A stretch of DNA of 64,000 nucleotides. Origin: Taudactylus pleione (taxonomy: Eukaryota > Chordata > Amphibia > Anura > Myobatrachidae). The stretch's first letter is position 1; each line of letters opens with the position of its first letter. The stretch spans positions 1,679,501 to 1,743,500 of the forward strand of contig JAUIMM010000570.1 in assembly GCA_031769625.1 (NCBI GenBank), in the 5' to 3' direction. Positions 55,798 to 64,000 of this stretch are shown here, piece by piece. The translations under genes and the position numbers were made by a program. The notes under the pieces are model-generated. The model saw only the letters and a list, made by a program, of their open reading frames with translations, had not been told where the DNA came from and searched no databases.

Positions 55798-56738
55798 GGG
55801 CCTGTTTCAGTAAGAATCGCTATTGCGTACACAGCTGCGAATTCACACGGAACGCAGCTGCGAATGTATGCTAATCAGTATGCAGCGCAGTCTAATGGAG
55901 CATACACACGGTCAAATTTGTCAGATCTGTCAGATGAACGACTTTTGACTGCATTAAAATGAATGGAATCATCCAAGTCTGACTGCAAACACATCAGATG
56001 TCAGATATCGTTATCTGACCATCGGGAACGCGCATCGTTCAAATCGTTCATCTGACAGATCTGACAGATGTCAGATATGTCAGATTTTCCTTCAGATATG
56101 AACGATTGAACGATTTTTTAAATCGTTATCGTTCAGATCTGAAGAAAAATCTGACATTGTGTATGCACCATAAAATTCATACAGGGGATCCACACCAACT
56201 GCCAGTGAGTCCTGGATGGCGATGTTTGGCAGCAGTTGGAGTGGCAGTTGGTGTAGTTCCCCTATTTGAATATTAGACGGCATCAGCCCCACCTCTGAGG
56301 CCGCCACTGATGCTAATACCTGCCATATGTCATCCGGCACAAAGGCGCCCACTTCTGCTTTCTTACATCCGTACTACCTCGCATTCCTGCGTATACATCG
56401 GTACCATCGACGCACATCGACCCGTTTCACACACATACACCAGCCGCAGAAACTGCAAGTCTCGTCGCCTGCAGTGAGTACTCAAGCTCTGTATCCAATC
56501 GCAGTGGCTAATTTATGTATGCCCATGAAACGGCGTTCCAACGACACTCCTGCGTTTCTCCGACCACTCCCCCATCATCACCCTGAAACGCTCACAGCCT
56601 GTCACTCACTCCGCGATAGATTCCTCAGTGCATTCGTAATCGCAGTGCGATCACCGTGCATGCGGAGTGCGGTGCATACGCAGTGTTTAACAATCAATCG
56701 ATCTGCGTGCGTAATTGCGTGCGCTGCTAAACCAGGCA
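55798..56738. mobile_element. MITE family F copy, carrying two nested repeats
   Basis: It starts gggcctgtttcagtaagaatcgc and ends near ctaaaccaggca. Inside, 55890-56170 (ggagcatacacacgg ... tgtgtatgcacc, with cgatttaaaaaatcg and tcagatctgacagat fold-backs) is a separate MITE. 56172-56330 is a fragment of family R (compare 30800-30935). Confidence 0.6.
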
Positions 56739-57100
56739 CTCAGTCTTTAGAAGTCCTCTCCTGCTCCAACCTGTTTACACTAATAAGAAAGGAATCATTA
56801 TTCTGCACCTTACAGCCTAGAACAATAGAGGTGACATAACTTTGTTGCTAAGTTTCAGTGAATGCACTTTTTACAGTCAACACACAAATGACCATTTGCA
56901 GATTGTATTCTGTTAATAGCAGAAAAGAGCAAATGCTTCGTCTCATAGCAACTCGGTAGCCTGCAGAGTACCTGGGTTCCAAGGGAAGATCTCAGACACT
57001 GTTTACCTGACGACAGCCGTCCTGGAAGCTGCAGACAACGTACGTGTTACAGAGCGGTATAAATCATTTATTCTCAAACTCCAGAGGTAAGTTGTTTAAT

Positions 57101-58007
57101 GGGTCCTGATTCAGAGATGGCCGCAATGACGATGTTTATGCAATTGGTCGATTAGTGATAATCTGCGCCTGCGGCTGACTCACACTGCGCAAGCGTCAAG
57201 TTTCATTACCGATATAGCTCCCACTGAGGATTTGTTGCCAAAAGGATTGACAGGCAGGGACCGTTTCTGGACAGCAATAGGGGTGGCGATCAAACTTGCC
57301 TACTCTCCCGAAATGGTCGGTAGCCTCCCTAAAATCGTGTGTCGCTCCAGGCCCCCCCGGAAGAGAGGACAAGTCTCCCGCCCCTGGTGCCGCCTGCCTG
57401 CACCCCCCTGCAACCCCCGCCGGGATCCGCTCGCACCTTTCATAAGTGACCGGTCCAGGGGCAGCTGCTAACGTGATTCGCGCTGAATCGTGTCACTGTG
57501 GCCCCGCCCCGTCAACACAATACCAGTAATCTCGTCATTGTGTAGCTGGGGTGGGTCCGCGATGACGCGATCGTGCGGTCACACTACCGTCCCGCCCTCA
57601 CAATGGTGTCACGCCCCCCCCCCAACTGTGCCGAGCTGGCTGCCTCACCCGGAAGAGGGCGCCAGATTGTTGGAAAGCCTGGTGGCGACTGAAATGCAGG
57701 AGTGTCGCGACCATTTTTAGGGCATGTCTCATCCTGTGACTGCGATCCCGTATGCAGTAAAAATGGCTCCGGGTGTCTCAGTTCCAAGCGCCAATTCTGC
57801 ATGACCATCGGGTTACTCAGGAGACCGATGATCGACTAATCTGTGTCCGATGCTAGGGCTTTTGTACACAGTTACTTGGATTTGCGAAGACGCCGGCGGG
57901 CGTCTAAATTCTAATCTAGACGGCTGCGACATTTACATATTTTTGCTTAACCATCGCGTACAAATTCGCAGCTGCGCTGGCATTGGCGCCCACCTCTGAG
58001 CCAGGCC
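57101..58007. mobile_element. MITE family F copy, split by a family-Q MITE
   Basis: It begins gggtcctgattcag and ends ctctgagccaggcc. Interior phrases match 43896-44310. The Q insertion at 57291-57681 interrupts it. Confidence 0.65.
57291..57681. mobile_element. hAT-type MITE family Q copy 2
   Basis: It starts caaacttgcctactctcccg, like the family-Q end at 38493. The flanks gtggcgat (57283-57290) and gtggcgac (57682-57689) match in 7 of 8. A CpG-rich interior and a ccccccccc tract near 57616 are present. Confidence 0.75.
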
Positions 58008-59319
58008 ACTAATTAGATTGTAAGCTCATTTGAACAGCGCCACATTTACCTTCTGTTTTATGTAATTGTTTGAAGTTTTTGTATCATGATCCCCTCAATG
58101 TAGAATGCTGGTGAAGAATTAACATTATATATAAAACTTATGTAGAGTTTGATATACTTTGTGTCCCTAAAGTACTGTACATGTCACATTTCTCGTACAG
58201 AGAAGACTTTCTTAGCTTGATTGTGTAGGTGTGTAGTGTACCCTTACTGTACATGTGTATGTCCAACAGAAAGCACAACAGCACTCCTGCTGGGCACAGG
58301 TGCTGACGCTTAGGCCCCGAGATATTACAGATATGCGGCGTGACAGTGTTAGTATTAAATGCATATATCACATAACGCTGTTCATACACAATGTAATGTA
58401 ATGATGAATTATCACATACAAAAGAGGGAATACTGTAATGACCTGACAGTGTTTTTAATAAATGTGAAATATACATTTTCCATATAGAATGTAATGAAAT
58501 TGAAACACTTCCACATTTATTGTTTATTCCTATATAAATCCATTGGGTATCTTGCCTCCTGCTGTAGTCCTAATGGAAATAATAAAATAAGTCATCCAAG
58601 CAGACTTGACATAATATAGTATCTGGGACGGTAATAAATGAAGTACTGTCAGCGGGAGAGGTCAATATGGAAACAGCCAATCAAAAGTGGTTCGATAGTG
58701 CTATTGGTGTCATCATTACTGGGGTTGTGCCCAAGTCTGTAAACAGCTTATTTGTGCCCCACCTTGCTACGCCAATGGCCGCAAGACTAAAGCTGGGTAC
58801 ACACTAACCGATGCGTACCCAGCACGATGTCCCATGCGGCGTGAACCACTTGCTGATGCCGGCAGCGACGGAGCGACGACGGGGGCCATGCTGCCCTATC
58901 AATATCGCCCATCAGACCTGCATGCCACATAGCGGGTACACACTGGCAGATGTGCACAATATGCAGTCCGATCCGCCGGGGCTTGGTGCATATGCAGAAG
59001 GCGCCCAAACCTCTGAATACGTAATTGTTGTAGGTTTCACCACAAAAACCGCAATAGCGCATCCCGCCCGCAGCAAACTACAGAGGGACTGCAGGAGAAA
59101 TCAGTGATTTTTCAGTGGTATCCCTGTTGTTAAATAGGATTAAACGGTGATAACCTTTTTCCCCAGCTTGTTTGGTGAAGAAAAGGGTTATCACAGCTTC
59201 ACAAATAGACCTCTTATTTTCAAAATATAGCAAAGTGAGAACGTACATAACTTGCTGTATTGTGGTTGAAAAATATATTTTATTTACAGTACTGTAATAT
59301 TACTTCCTTTTCCGATTAG
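58008..59319. other. Intergenic or upstream intron of the host gene
   Basis: AT-rich. It contains short palindromic MITE-like patches: 58793-58838 (gctgggtacacactaaccgatgcgtacccagc) and 59120-59210 (ggtgataacc ... ggttatcac). No exon was recognised. Confidence 0.4.
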
Positions 59320-59346
59320 CTGTGTCTGCGGTAGAAAGAGCATAGA

Positions 59347-59781
59347 ATGTGCAGTGATATCAAACGTCTGGATGAAAATGAGCATCGCTATTTGTTTGAG
59401 AGAAAAGTGAAATTTAACGCAAGTGTAAAACTGGCCGCGGAAAGAAGTGAAAACGTTGTAGAAAGAAGACCGATCCCAGAACATAATATCTGGAGGAGGA
59501 AGCCCCCAGACTTCAGCGTCAGACTGTACAAGTCACTGAATTTACCACGGAAGTCGGAGGAATTTGATGTCAAAGAAAAGAAAAACACAACTCGGCCAAG
59601 CAACGAGCTGGAGGTGATCCCCGATCATTCCCTCCCCAAAGTGATGAATACAGGGGAACCAGAGAAGTTTCTAACAACATTTAAAGAAATCGGACCTTTG
59701 GAGGCTAGTGTAATGTACGTTAAAAATGGCACCTACCCGAAAGATAAATACAACAACCCAAAGCCACATGATTTTAGACAG
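59347..59781 (+). CDS. Host gene, first visible coding exon (145 codons), uncharacterised
   Basis: An ATG-initiated frame of exactly 145 codons ends at a perfect donor CAG|GTAAGT. A candidate acceptor (ttccttttccgattag, ending 59319) lies 27 bases before the ATG, so the 5' UTR may be spliced in from an upstream exon. The peptide is hydrophilic, Lys/Arg/Glu/Pro-rich, without signal peptide or membrane segment. Phrases include KFNASVKLAAERSE, RRKPPDFSVRLYKSLNLP and YPKDKYNNPKPHDFRQ. Short proline-tyrosine-rich proteins of this style are often ciliary or sperm microtubule inner proteins, but I do not recognise the family. Codon use is ordinary and no repeat overlaps it, unlike almost everything else here. 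Exon status rests on the open frame plus splice signals. Confidence 0.8.
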
Positions 59782-61648
59782 GTAAGTTAATAACATGATG
59801 GGCGATATGCAGACTTGCCAAGGAGGCGACAGTCAGGTCGACACAACGAGGGCGTGGCAAGAGTGGGCAGTGAGGTAGGGCGTACCAGCACGATCCCGTC
59901 ATCATTGCCCCCCCTCCTTCTATACAATGCTGCGATTACCAGCTTTGTAAAGTGGGGGCGAGATTCTGTACGAATTGGGTATTCGGCAGCCCGGTGCTTC
60001 CAACTTCCCAAGTGACGTGGGCAGTCTGGGTGGCCGATGGCACAATTCACGTAGAATCCCGCGTGCAGATTTGGGAGACTTGAAAACTCTTTTGGGGGGG
60101 GGGGGCAGGGATCAAAACTTCAAGGTTCAGGAGCCTCTTGGCCATTCCAGGAGAGTATGAAAGTCTGCCGATATAGAAGGTATGCTAATAGAGGGGTTAG
60201 CTGTGACACAAAATAAGTCACTATAAATACCTACAGTAGTACATGACCTGACCACCTCATACACCTGCTCATTGTATTAAGGTGTGGATAGGTTGCCAAC
60301 CCTTTTTACTGATAGGGGGCAGTGTGTGCACCAAGTTTGTCACTTTCTCTGTAAAGTCAAGTAATCAAAAACACACTTCAGACTTAGGGCTCTATTTACT
60401 ACAATTCGCATTTTGAATGCAGATTGTAGTGATATTACCGACTGAATTCACATTACGAATTCAGCCAATATCACAGGGATTTACTAAAAATCTCTTGCAG
60501 GGACAGAGCTTGCGATAAAGCACTGTCCCTGTAAATCCCCTCTGCACACTTATCACGGTATTTTCTCAAAAGTACAGTGACAAGTGCCCGTGCATGCACT
60601 GACTTCCCGCCGCTAGGCCCCAACACCCACAATCGCGACCCCACCCGACCACCCCCCCGTGACTCCCCCCACGACCCCCCCTCACTTAAATGCACTTACC
60701 TCCGGTGATCGGGCTCTGGTGATGTCCTCCATGGCTTCAGTCAGCTGACATCTTATCCTGCACTGGCACCCGGTCACCTGATGACTGGGTCCCAGTGCAG
60801 GATGGGAGACCAGCTGACCAGAGGGAGGATATCCCCTGAGCACCGATCTCCGGTCCCTGGACTAATGTAAGTTTTATTTTATTTTTTTTTACAATTTTTT
60901 TTTTTTGCAGTGTATCAGCGTGTGGTCTGTTTATAGTGACTTCACAGCTGATGATTGGGGCCGGCTCCAGGCTCTGCTCTGCCTGTTAGAGCGGAGCAGG
61001 AGTTCGGAAACCGGGGGAGACCCTGGATAACGCCACCTCCAGGTGGCGTTATTATCACAGGGCTTCCCCCGATATTTTTTTCACAATTTATTTTTAGTAA
61101 CTACCAGGCAGATCACATTTCCCATTACAATGATGGGAAATGCGATCTGATTACTAAAAATAAGTGATAATTAGGGGTTGGAGTAGAATTTTATGAATTC
61201 TACTCCAATTGCCCTGTAGTAACTTTAGGTGAAACTAAAATAATGTGAAAAGGGTGTGAAAATAATGTTAATAAATAGAACCCTGAGAGTCATATACTGT
61301 AACTAGTTGCACTGGTGAGTTTTGTAAATCACCTACTAAGATGGGAAGCTTGATGTGCTAAGGCAAATGCACCCATTGTTATGCCATCTGTATCTCAAAT
61401 ATATGAAATACCCTGACACATTTAGGTATATATCTTTAGACGTTAGTAGTAGTTCCCTTATATTATGCAACTTATATTTTGTGGCTGAATGGAGCGGGGG
61501 GATTTAAGTTAAATAGAAATATTCCATATGAAATTGCTTCTTGCTACTGTACCTGTATTAAGTAGATGGGGGTTTGAATGAAGAAACCAGGTGCAAATTA
61601 ATATGGATGAATAAACACACTAAATATAAATGATATTTCCCTCCGCAG
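59782..61648 (+). other. Phase-0 intron containing a family-B MITE
   Basis: The GT at 59782 and the AG at 61648 (tttccctccgcag) bound an intron of 1,867 bases. It includes a poly-G run (60097-60107), a CTCCCGG-family fragment near 60130-60165 and the MITE at 60389-61286. Confidence 0.75.
60389..61286. mobile_element. MITE family B copy 2 (in the intron)
   Basis: Ends gggctctatttactacaattcgc and gttaataaatagaaccc are inverse. It matches 4098-5061 in opposite orientation, sharing gataacgccacctccaggtggcg, ccccagtgcag, and tgaaaagggtgtgaaaataatg. Its donor-like site has decayed to taatGTAAGT (60863-60872). Confidence 0.8.
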
Positions 61649-61733
61649 TATGAGACTGGCATACCAGATTTTGTTACAAGTTACTTCCGGGATCCATTCA
61701 ATCTTAAATTCAAATCGCAGCACTTGAGCTCGT
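61649..61733 (+). CDS. Host gene, second visible coding exon (28 codons plus 1 base)
   Basis: Acceptor tttccctccgcag ends at 61648 and donor gt|GTAAGT starts at 61734. The frame continues from the first exon without a stop: YETGIPDFVTSYFRDPFNL, then KFKSQHLSS. The intron after it is phase 1. The next exon is not in the window, or lies beyond the retroelement that begins near 62100. Together the two exons encode 173 residues of an unnamed protein. Confidence 0.78.
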
Positions 61734-61783
61734 GTAAGTATATTATATGTTATATTATATATTATATGTATATATATACTGTA

Positions 61784-61787
61784 TACA

Positions 61788-61828
<41 letters not shown>
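61784..61828. repeat. (TA)n microsatellite
   Basis: A TG run changes into about 15 perfect TA units. Confidence 0.95.
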
Positions 61829-62099
61829 CAGTGAAAACTTAACTAATGTATGCTACTAGTGTTAAAAAAAAAAAAAAACACAGGGAGGCTGATGTAGACT
61901 TGACTCTGTGCCCATTTAAAGAGTGAAGTAGGCAGTTATGGAAGTTGCCTGTAGCAGCCAATCAGCTTTTACTTATCATTTTATAGAATGTACAGGCTAG
62001 TTAGCAGGTAAAGAACACGGAGGTCAGTTCATGTAACAGTAGATGTCATAAACCTCCAGTCTGACACCCTGTGCACTCAGGGACACTTGGGGTTAATTG

Positions 62100-64000
62100 T
62101 CTGGGGGAGGAATTGATGGTCAGATTGGATAAGCCAATGGTGGGGCTGGTTATGTTAGGAGGGCGGGGTTGGTTTAAGCTTATGGGAAATCAGGTTGGTT
62201 TTGGCCCTCTCTCTTTTCCGGATCTGGAAAGAGAAGTACTACTTTCGTTTTTTGAGCTTACTTTATAAACATTGCATTTCTCTTACATTTTTCTCTTAAA
62301 ATTCTCTTATATTCATCCACTATTTTGCTTCTTACCTCTTTCACTTTCTATTTTCTTTCTTTCTTTCATCATTCTTTACCATGGATCGCCCCCGTAGGGC
62401 CATCGCCATCCCCGCCCGCTACTTGGTAGACATGGTGGGTGGTGGGACTGTCGCCCCGGCTGGAGTTGGGGGTGCCCGCAGAAGCGGACGGTGCCCCGGT
62501 AGGGCTGCTATACGCGGTTTATCAGGGTCGATTGTTACTAGGGGACAGCGTAGGACCGGACAGAGGAGCAGAGCAAATAGGTCACCCAGGCGGATTATAT
62601 CCCCTGATGTGAGAGATATGTTAGGGACTGGGTCGCGGAGTTTAGGGTGTCGGTTGCGCGCAGGCTCCCGGGTGACTTCTTTTACCCCCGTAATTGATAC
62701 ACAACTACAGGCAGTTAGCATCGATGAACGCCATTTTGACAGCAGGAGGAATAGGGGACGTGAAATGGAGGACGCTGAGAGTGCTTCCTCCATTTCTTGT
62801 TCCACAGATAGTATAAGGGGGTCGCCTTCAGCTCCCCTTGAGGATGGCAGTGAGGGCAACGCGGTTGCTTCTCGTCGGCGCAGATCTTATGCCAAGGTGG
62901 TAAGGGGGGCACCTTTGGGTAATGCCAGTAGCGTGGCAGTACCGGTTGCTGCGGACAATGCATCCAGGTATGCGGCCGGTGACTTGAGGGTGGTATCCGC
63001 GTTGTGTGCTTCACTACTGTCGGCTCTGGTCCTGTTCCTCCCCGCTGGGCCCGGCGGGGGGCTAGGAGCTTTGGGTAGTCTTGATGGGAATATAGCTTCC
63101 CTGTCCAGTAGTCTAACTACCTTGGTTGCCCTGGCTTTGACTGCGGCATTGCAGAAAGGTAGGGGACAGAATACTGTGGGGGCCCCAGAAACACCTAGTC
63201 TGCTCAGGACGAGGTCACATTTATCTAGTTGTCTTCCCACAGGCGAAGCATCTATCGGTACCACGATACAGAGAAGTGAGTCCAACACGGCTGATGGGGG
63301 CGAAGCTAGTGATGGCCCGGCAGCGGTCCGTTCTGGTGAGTCCTCTTCTGATCCAGATTGGGGGATTTCCAGTGGGGGGAGTGAGTCTAGTAAATTAGTG
63401 CGGGATCACTCCCGGCGGCATGGACGGGGGTCCAGGGCCAAGGATAGTTCTTCTTCCTCCACCGATACCTCTTCTGATTCTGATAGACACAAAAACAGGA
63501 GTAGAAAAGCTAAGCGCAGGCGTCGGTCCTCCTCCAGCAGTTTTTCTAACACTTCTGTTCTGTCAGACGAAGTTCTTTGTGCAAACACGGCCATTTTAAG
63601 GGGGGTACACCCCAGAGTAAGGGATAGAATCAGGAAGGGTCGTTTTGTTAACATATTCGCTCTCACTAGTAAGGCTAGGAAGGCGTGGAATGCTGCTAAG
63701 AAGAAAGGGGGAGCAGGTGTGGACACGTGCATGTCCTACCATAATTGGCTCAAGGGGATGTATATTTTTGCTTCTTGTTACCTGGAAGCTCGCCCAGATG
63801 AACATATGAAAGTGATACGATACATGTACCTTTTACATGAGATGGTAAGTTCTGCGCGTGGTAACGCATGGAGAATATACGATGAAGAATTCCGGCGGAA
63901 GCAACATGGCAAAGCAATCATCGATTTTGGGGTTAAGGACGTGGAGGTATTTGTCGATGTCACCCAGCCACAGCGGGTACCACAGGATGGGATACCTCCT
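62100..64000 (+). mobile_element. 5' part of a probable DIRS/Ngaro-type retrotransposon (runs off the window)
   Basis: A non-coding leader (about 62100-62380, pyrimidine-rich towards the ATG) precedes a long open frame whose C-terminal part looks like the gag-like ORF1 of tyrosine-recombinase retrotransposons. The left boundary is not determined. Orientation is the same as the host exons, so if the host gene continues, the element lies in its downstream intron. Confidence 0.55.
62381..64000 (+). CDS. Gag-like ORF1 of a DIRS/Ngaro-like element, 540+ codons, open at the right edge
   Basis: The frame starts at an ATG in a good context (ttacc-ATG-g) and has no stop for 540 codons up to the window end. 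Residues 1-170 are Arg/Gly-rich and disordered. 201-256 hold two hydrophobic stretches (SALCASLLSALVLFL; LTTLVALALTAAL). 320-390 are Ser/Arg/Asp-rich. 405-525 are the conserved part: ILRGVHPRVRDRIRKGRFVN, then YHNWLKGMYIFASCYLEARP, then YMYLLHEMVSSARGNAWRIY and DEEFRRK. The pattern W...YD..FR with an upstream 'L-x-G-x-H-P' and 'G-x-F-V-x-I-F' is what I know from gag-like ORF1 proteins next to DIRS/Ngaro reverse transcriptases in amphibians and fish. The partner RT and recombinase would lie outside. The intact frame points to a young copy. Confidence 0.7.
   Translation, partial: MDRPRRAIAIPARYLVDMVGGGTVAPAGVGGARRSGRCPGRAAIRGLSGSIVTRGQRRTGQRSRANRSPRRIISPDVRDMLGTGSRSLGCRLRAGSRVTSFTPVIDTQLQAVSIDERHFDSRRNRGREMEDAESASSISCSTDSIRGSPSAPLEDGSEGNAVASRRRRSYAKVVRGAPLGNASSVAVPVAADNASRYAAGDLRVVSALCASLLSALVLFLPAGPGGGLGALGSLDGNIASLSSSLTTLVALALTAALQKGRGQNTVGAPETPSLLRTRSHLSSCLPTGEASIGTTIQRSESNTADGGEASDGPAAVRSGESSSDPDWGISSGGSESSKLVRDHSRRHGRGSRAKDSSSSSTDTSSDSDRHKNRSRKAKRRRRSSSSSFSNTSVLSDEVLCANTAILRGVHPRVRDRIRKGRFVNIFALTSKARKAWNAAKKKGGAGVDTCMSYHNWLKGMYIFASCYLEARPDEHMKVIRYMYLLHEMVSSARGNAWRIYDEEFRRKQHGKAIIDFGVKDVEVFVDVTQPQRVPQDGIPP

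Noticed and set aside
62419..62859. Minus-strand frame of 146 codons
   Set aside because: Shadow of the plus-strand 540-codon frame.
1..64000. tRNA, rRNA or snRNA genes
   Set aside because: No A/B-box pair with a cloverleaf, and no rRNA core motif, was noticed on either strand.

Overview
The window looks like non-coding, transposon-saturated vertebrate DNA, most probably from a frog or another amphibian. The grounds are a Neptune-type Penelope-like element with a GIY-YIG endonuclease, a gag-like ORF of the DIRS/Ngaro (tyrosine-recombinase retrotransposon) type, a large BED-finger hAT transposon, and many fold-back or MITE families carrying target-site duplications. The one apparent host gene has GT-AG exons. 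The species assignment is inference. I saw no bacterial-type genes, CRISPR array, rRNA or tRNA gene.

Layout. 1-7390: a Penelope-like (Neptune) element on the minus strand (about 820-6860). It is split by a 2,016-bp solo-LTR-like insert (1626-3641) and a 0.96-kb MITE (4098-5061), and is flanked by MITE remnants. 7674-15024: a complete hAT transposon with an intact 1,037-codon transposase on the minus strand. About 19 tandem 160-bp units lie directly upstream of that gene, and a perfect 8-bp target-site duplication flanks the element. 15025-22316: nested MITEs. 22704-25924: a second, internally deleted copy of the same hAT, sitting inside a MITE that carries a TTAGGG-like minisatellite. 26526-49503: many non-autonomous elements with 3-bp or 8-bp duplications, two LTR-leader-like stretches and microsatellites. 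49653-51945: a 62-bp minisatellite of about 34 units. 51989-55656: a 3.67-kb composite fold-back element. 55798-58007: more nested MITEs. 59347-61733: two coding exons of a host gene I could not name. 62381 to the right edge: a 540-codon open frame that is still open at the window end, read as ORF1 of a DIRS/Ngaro-like retrotransposon lying downstream of the host exons.

How the parts relate. The sequence records insertion into insertion: an LTR and a MITE into the Penelope element, a hAT into a telomere-like minisatellite MITE, and further hAT or Harbinger-like MITEs into one another. The two hAT copies are nearly identical at their ends, so the family moved recently, and the longer copy could have supplied the transposase. 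Several unrelated MITE families share an exact consensus 5' splice site (CAG|GTAAGT) at the edge of a GC-rich, promoter-like segment. This is the most unusual recurrent signal in the window.
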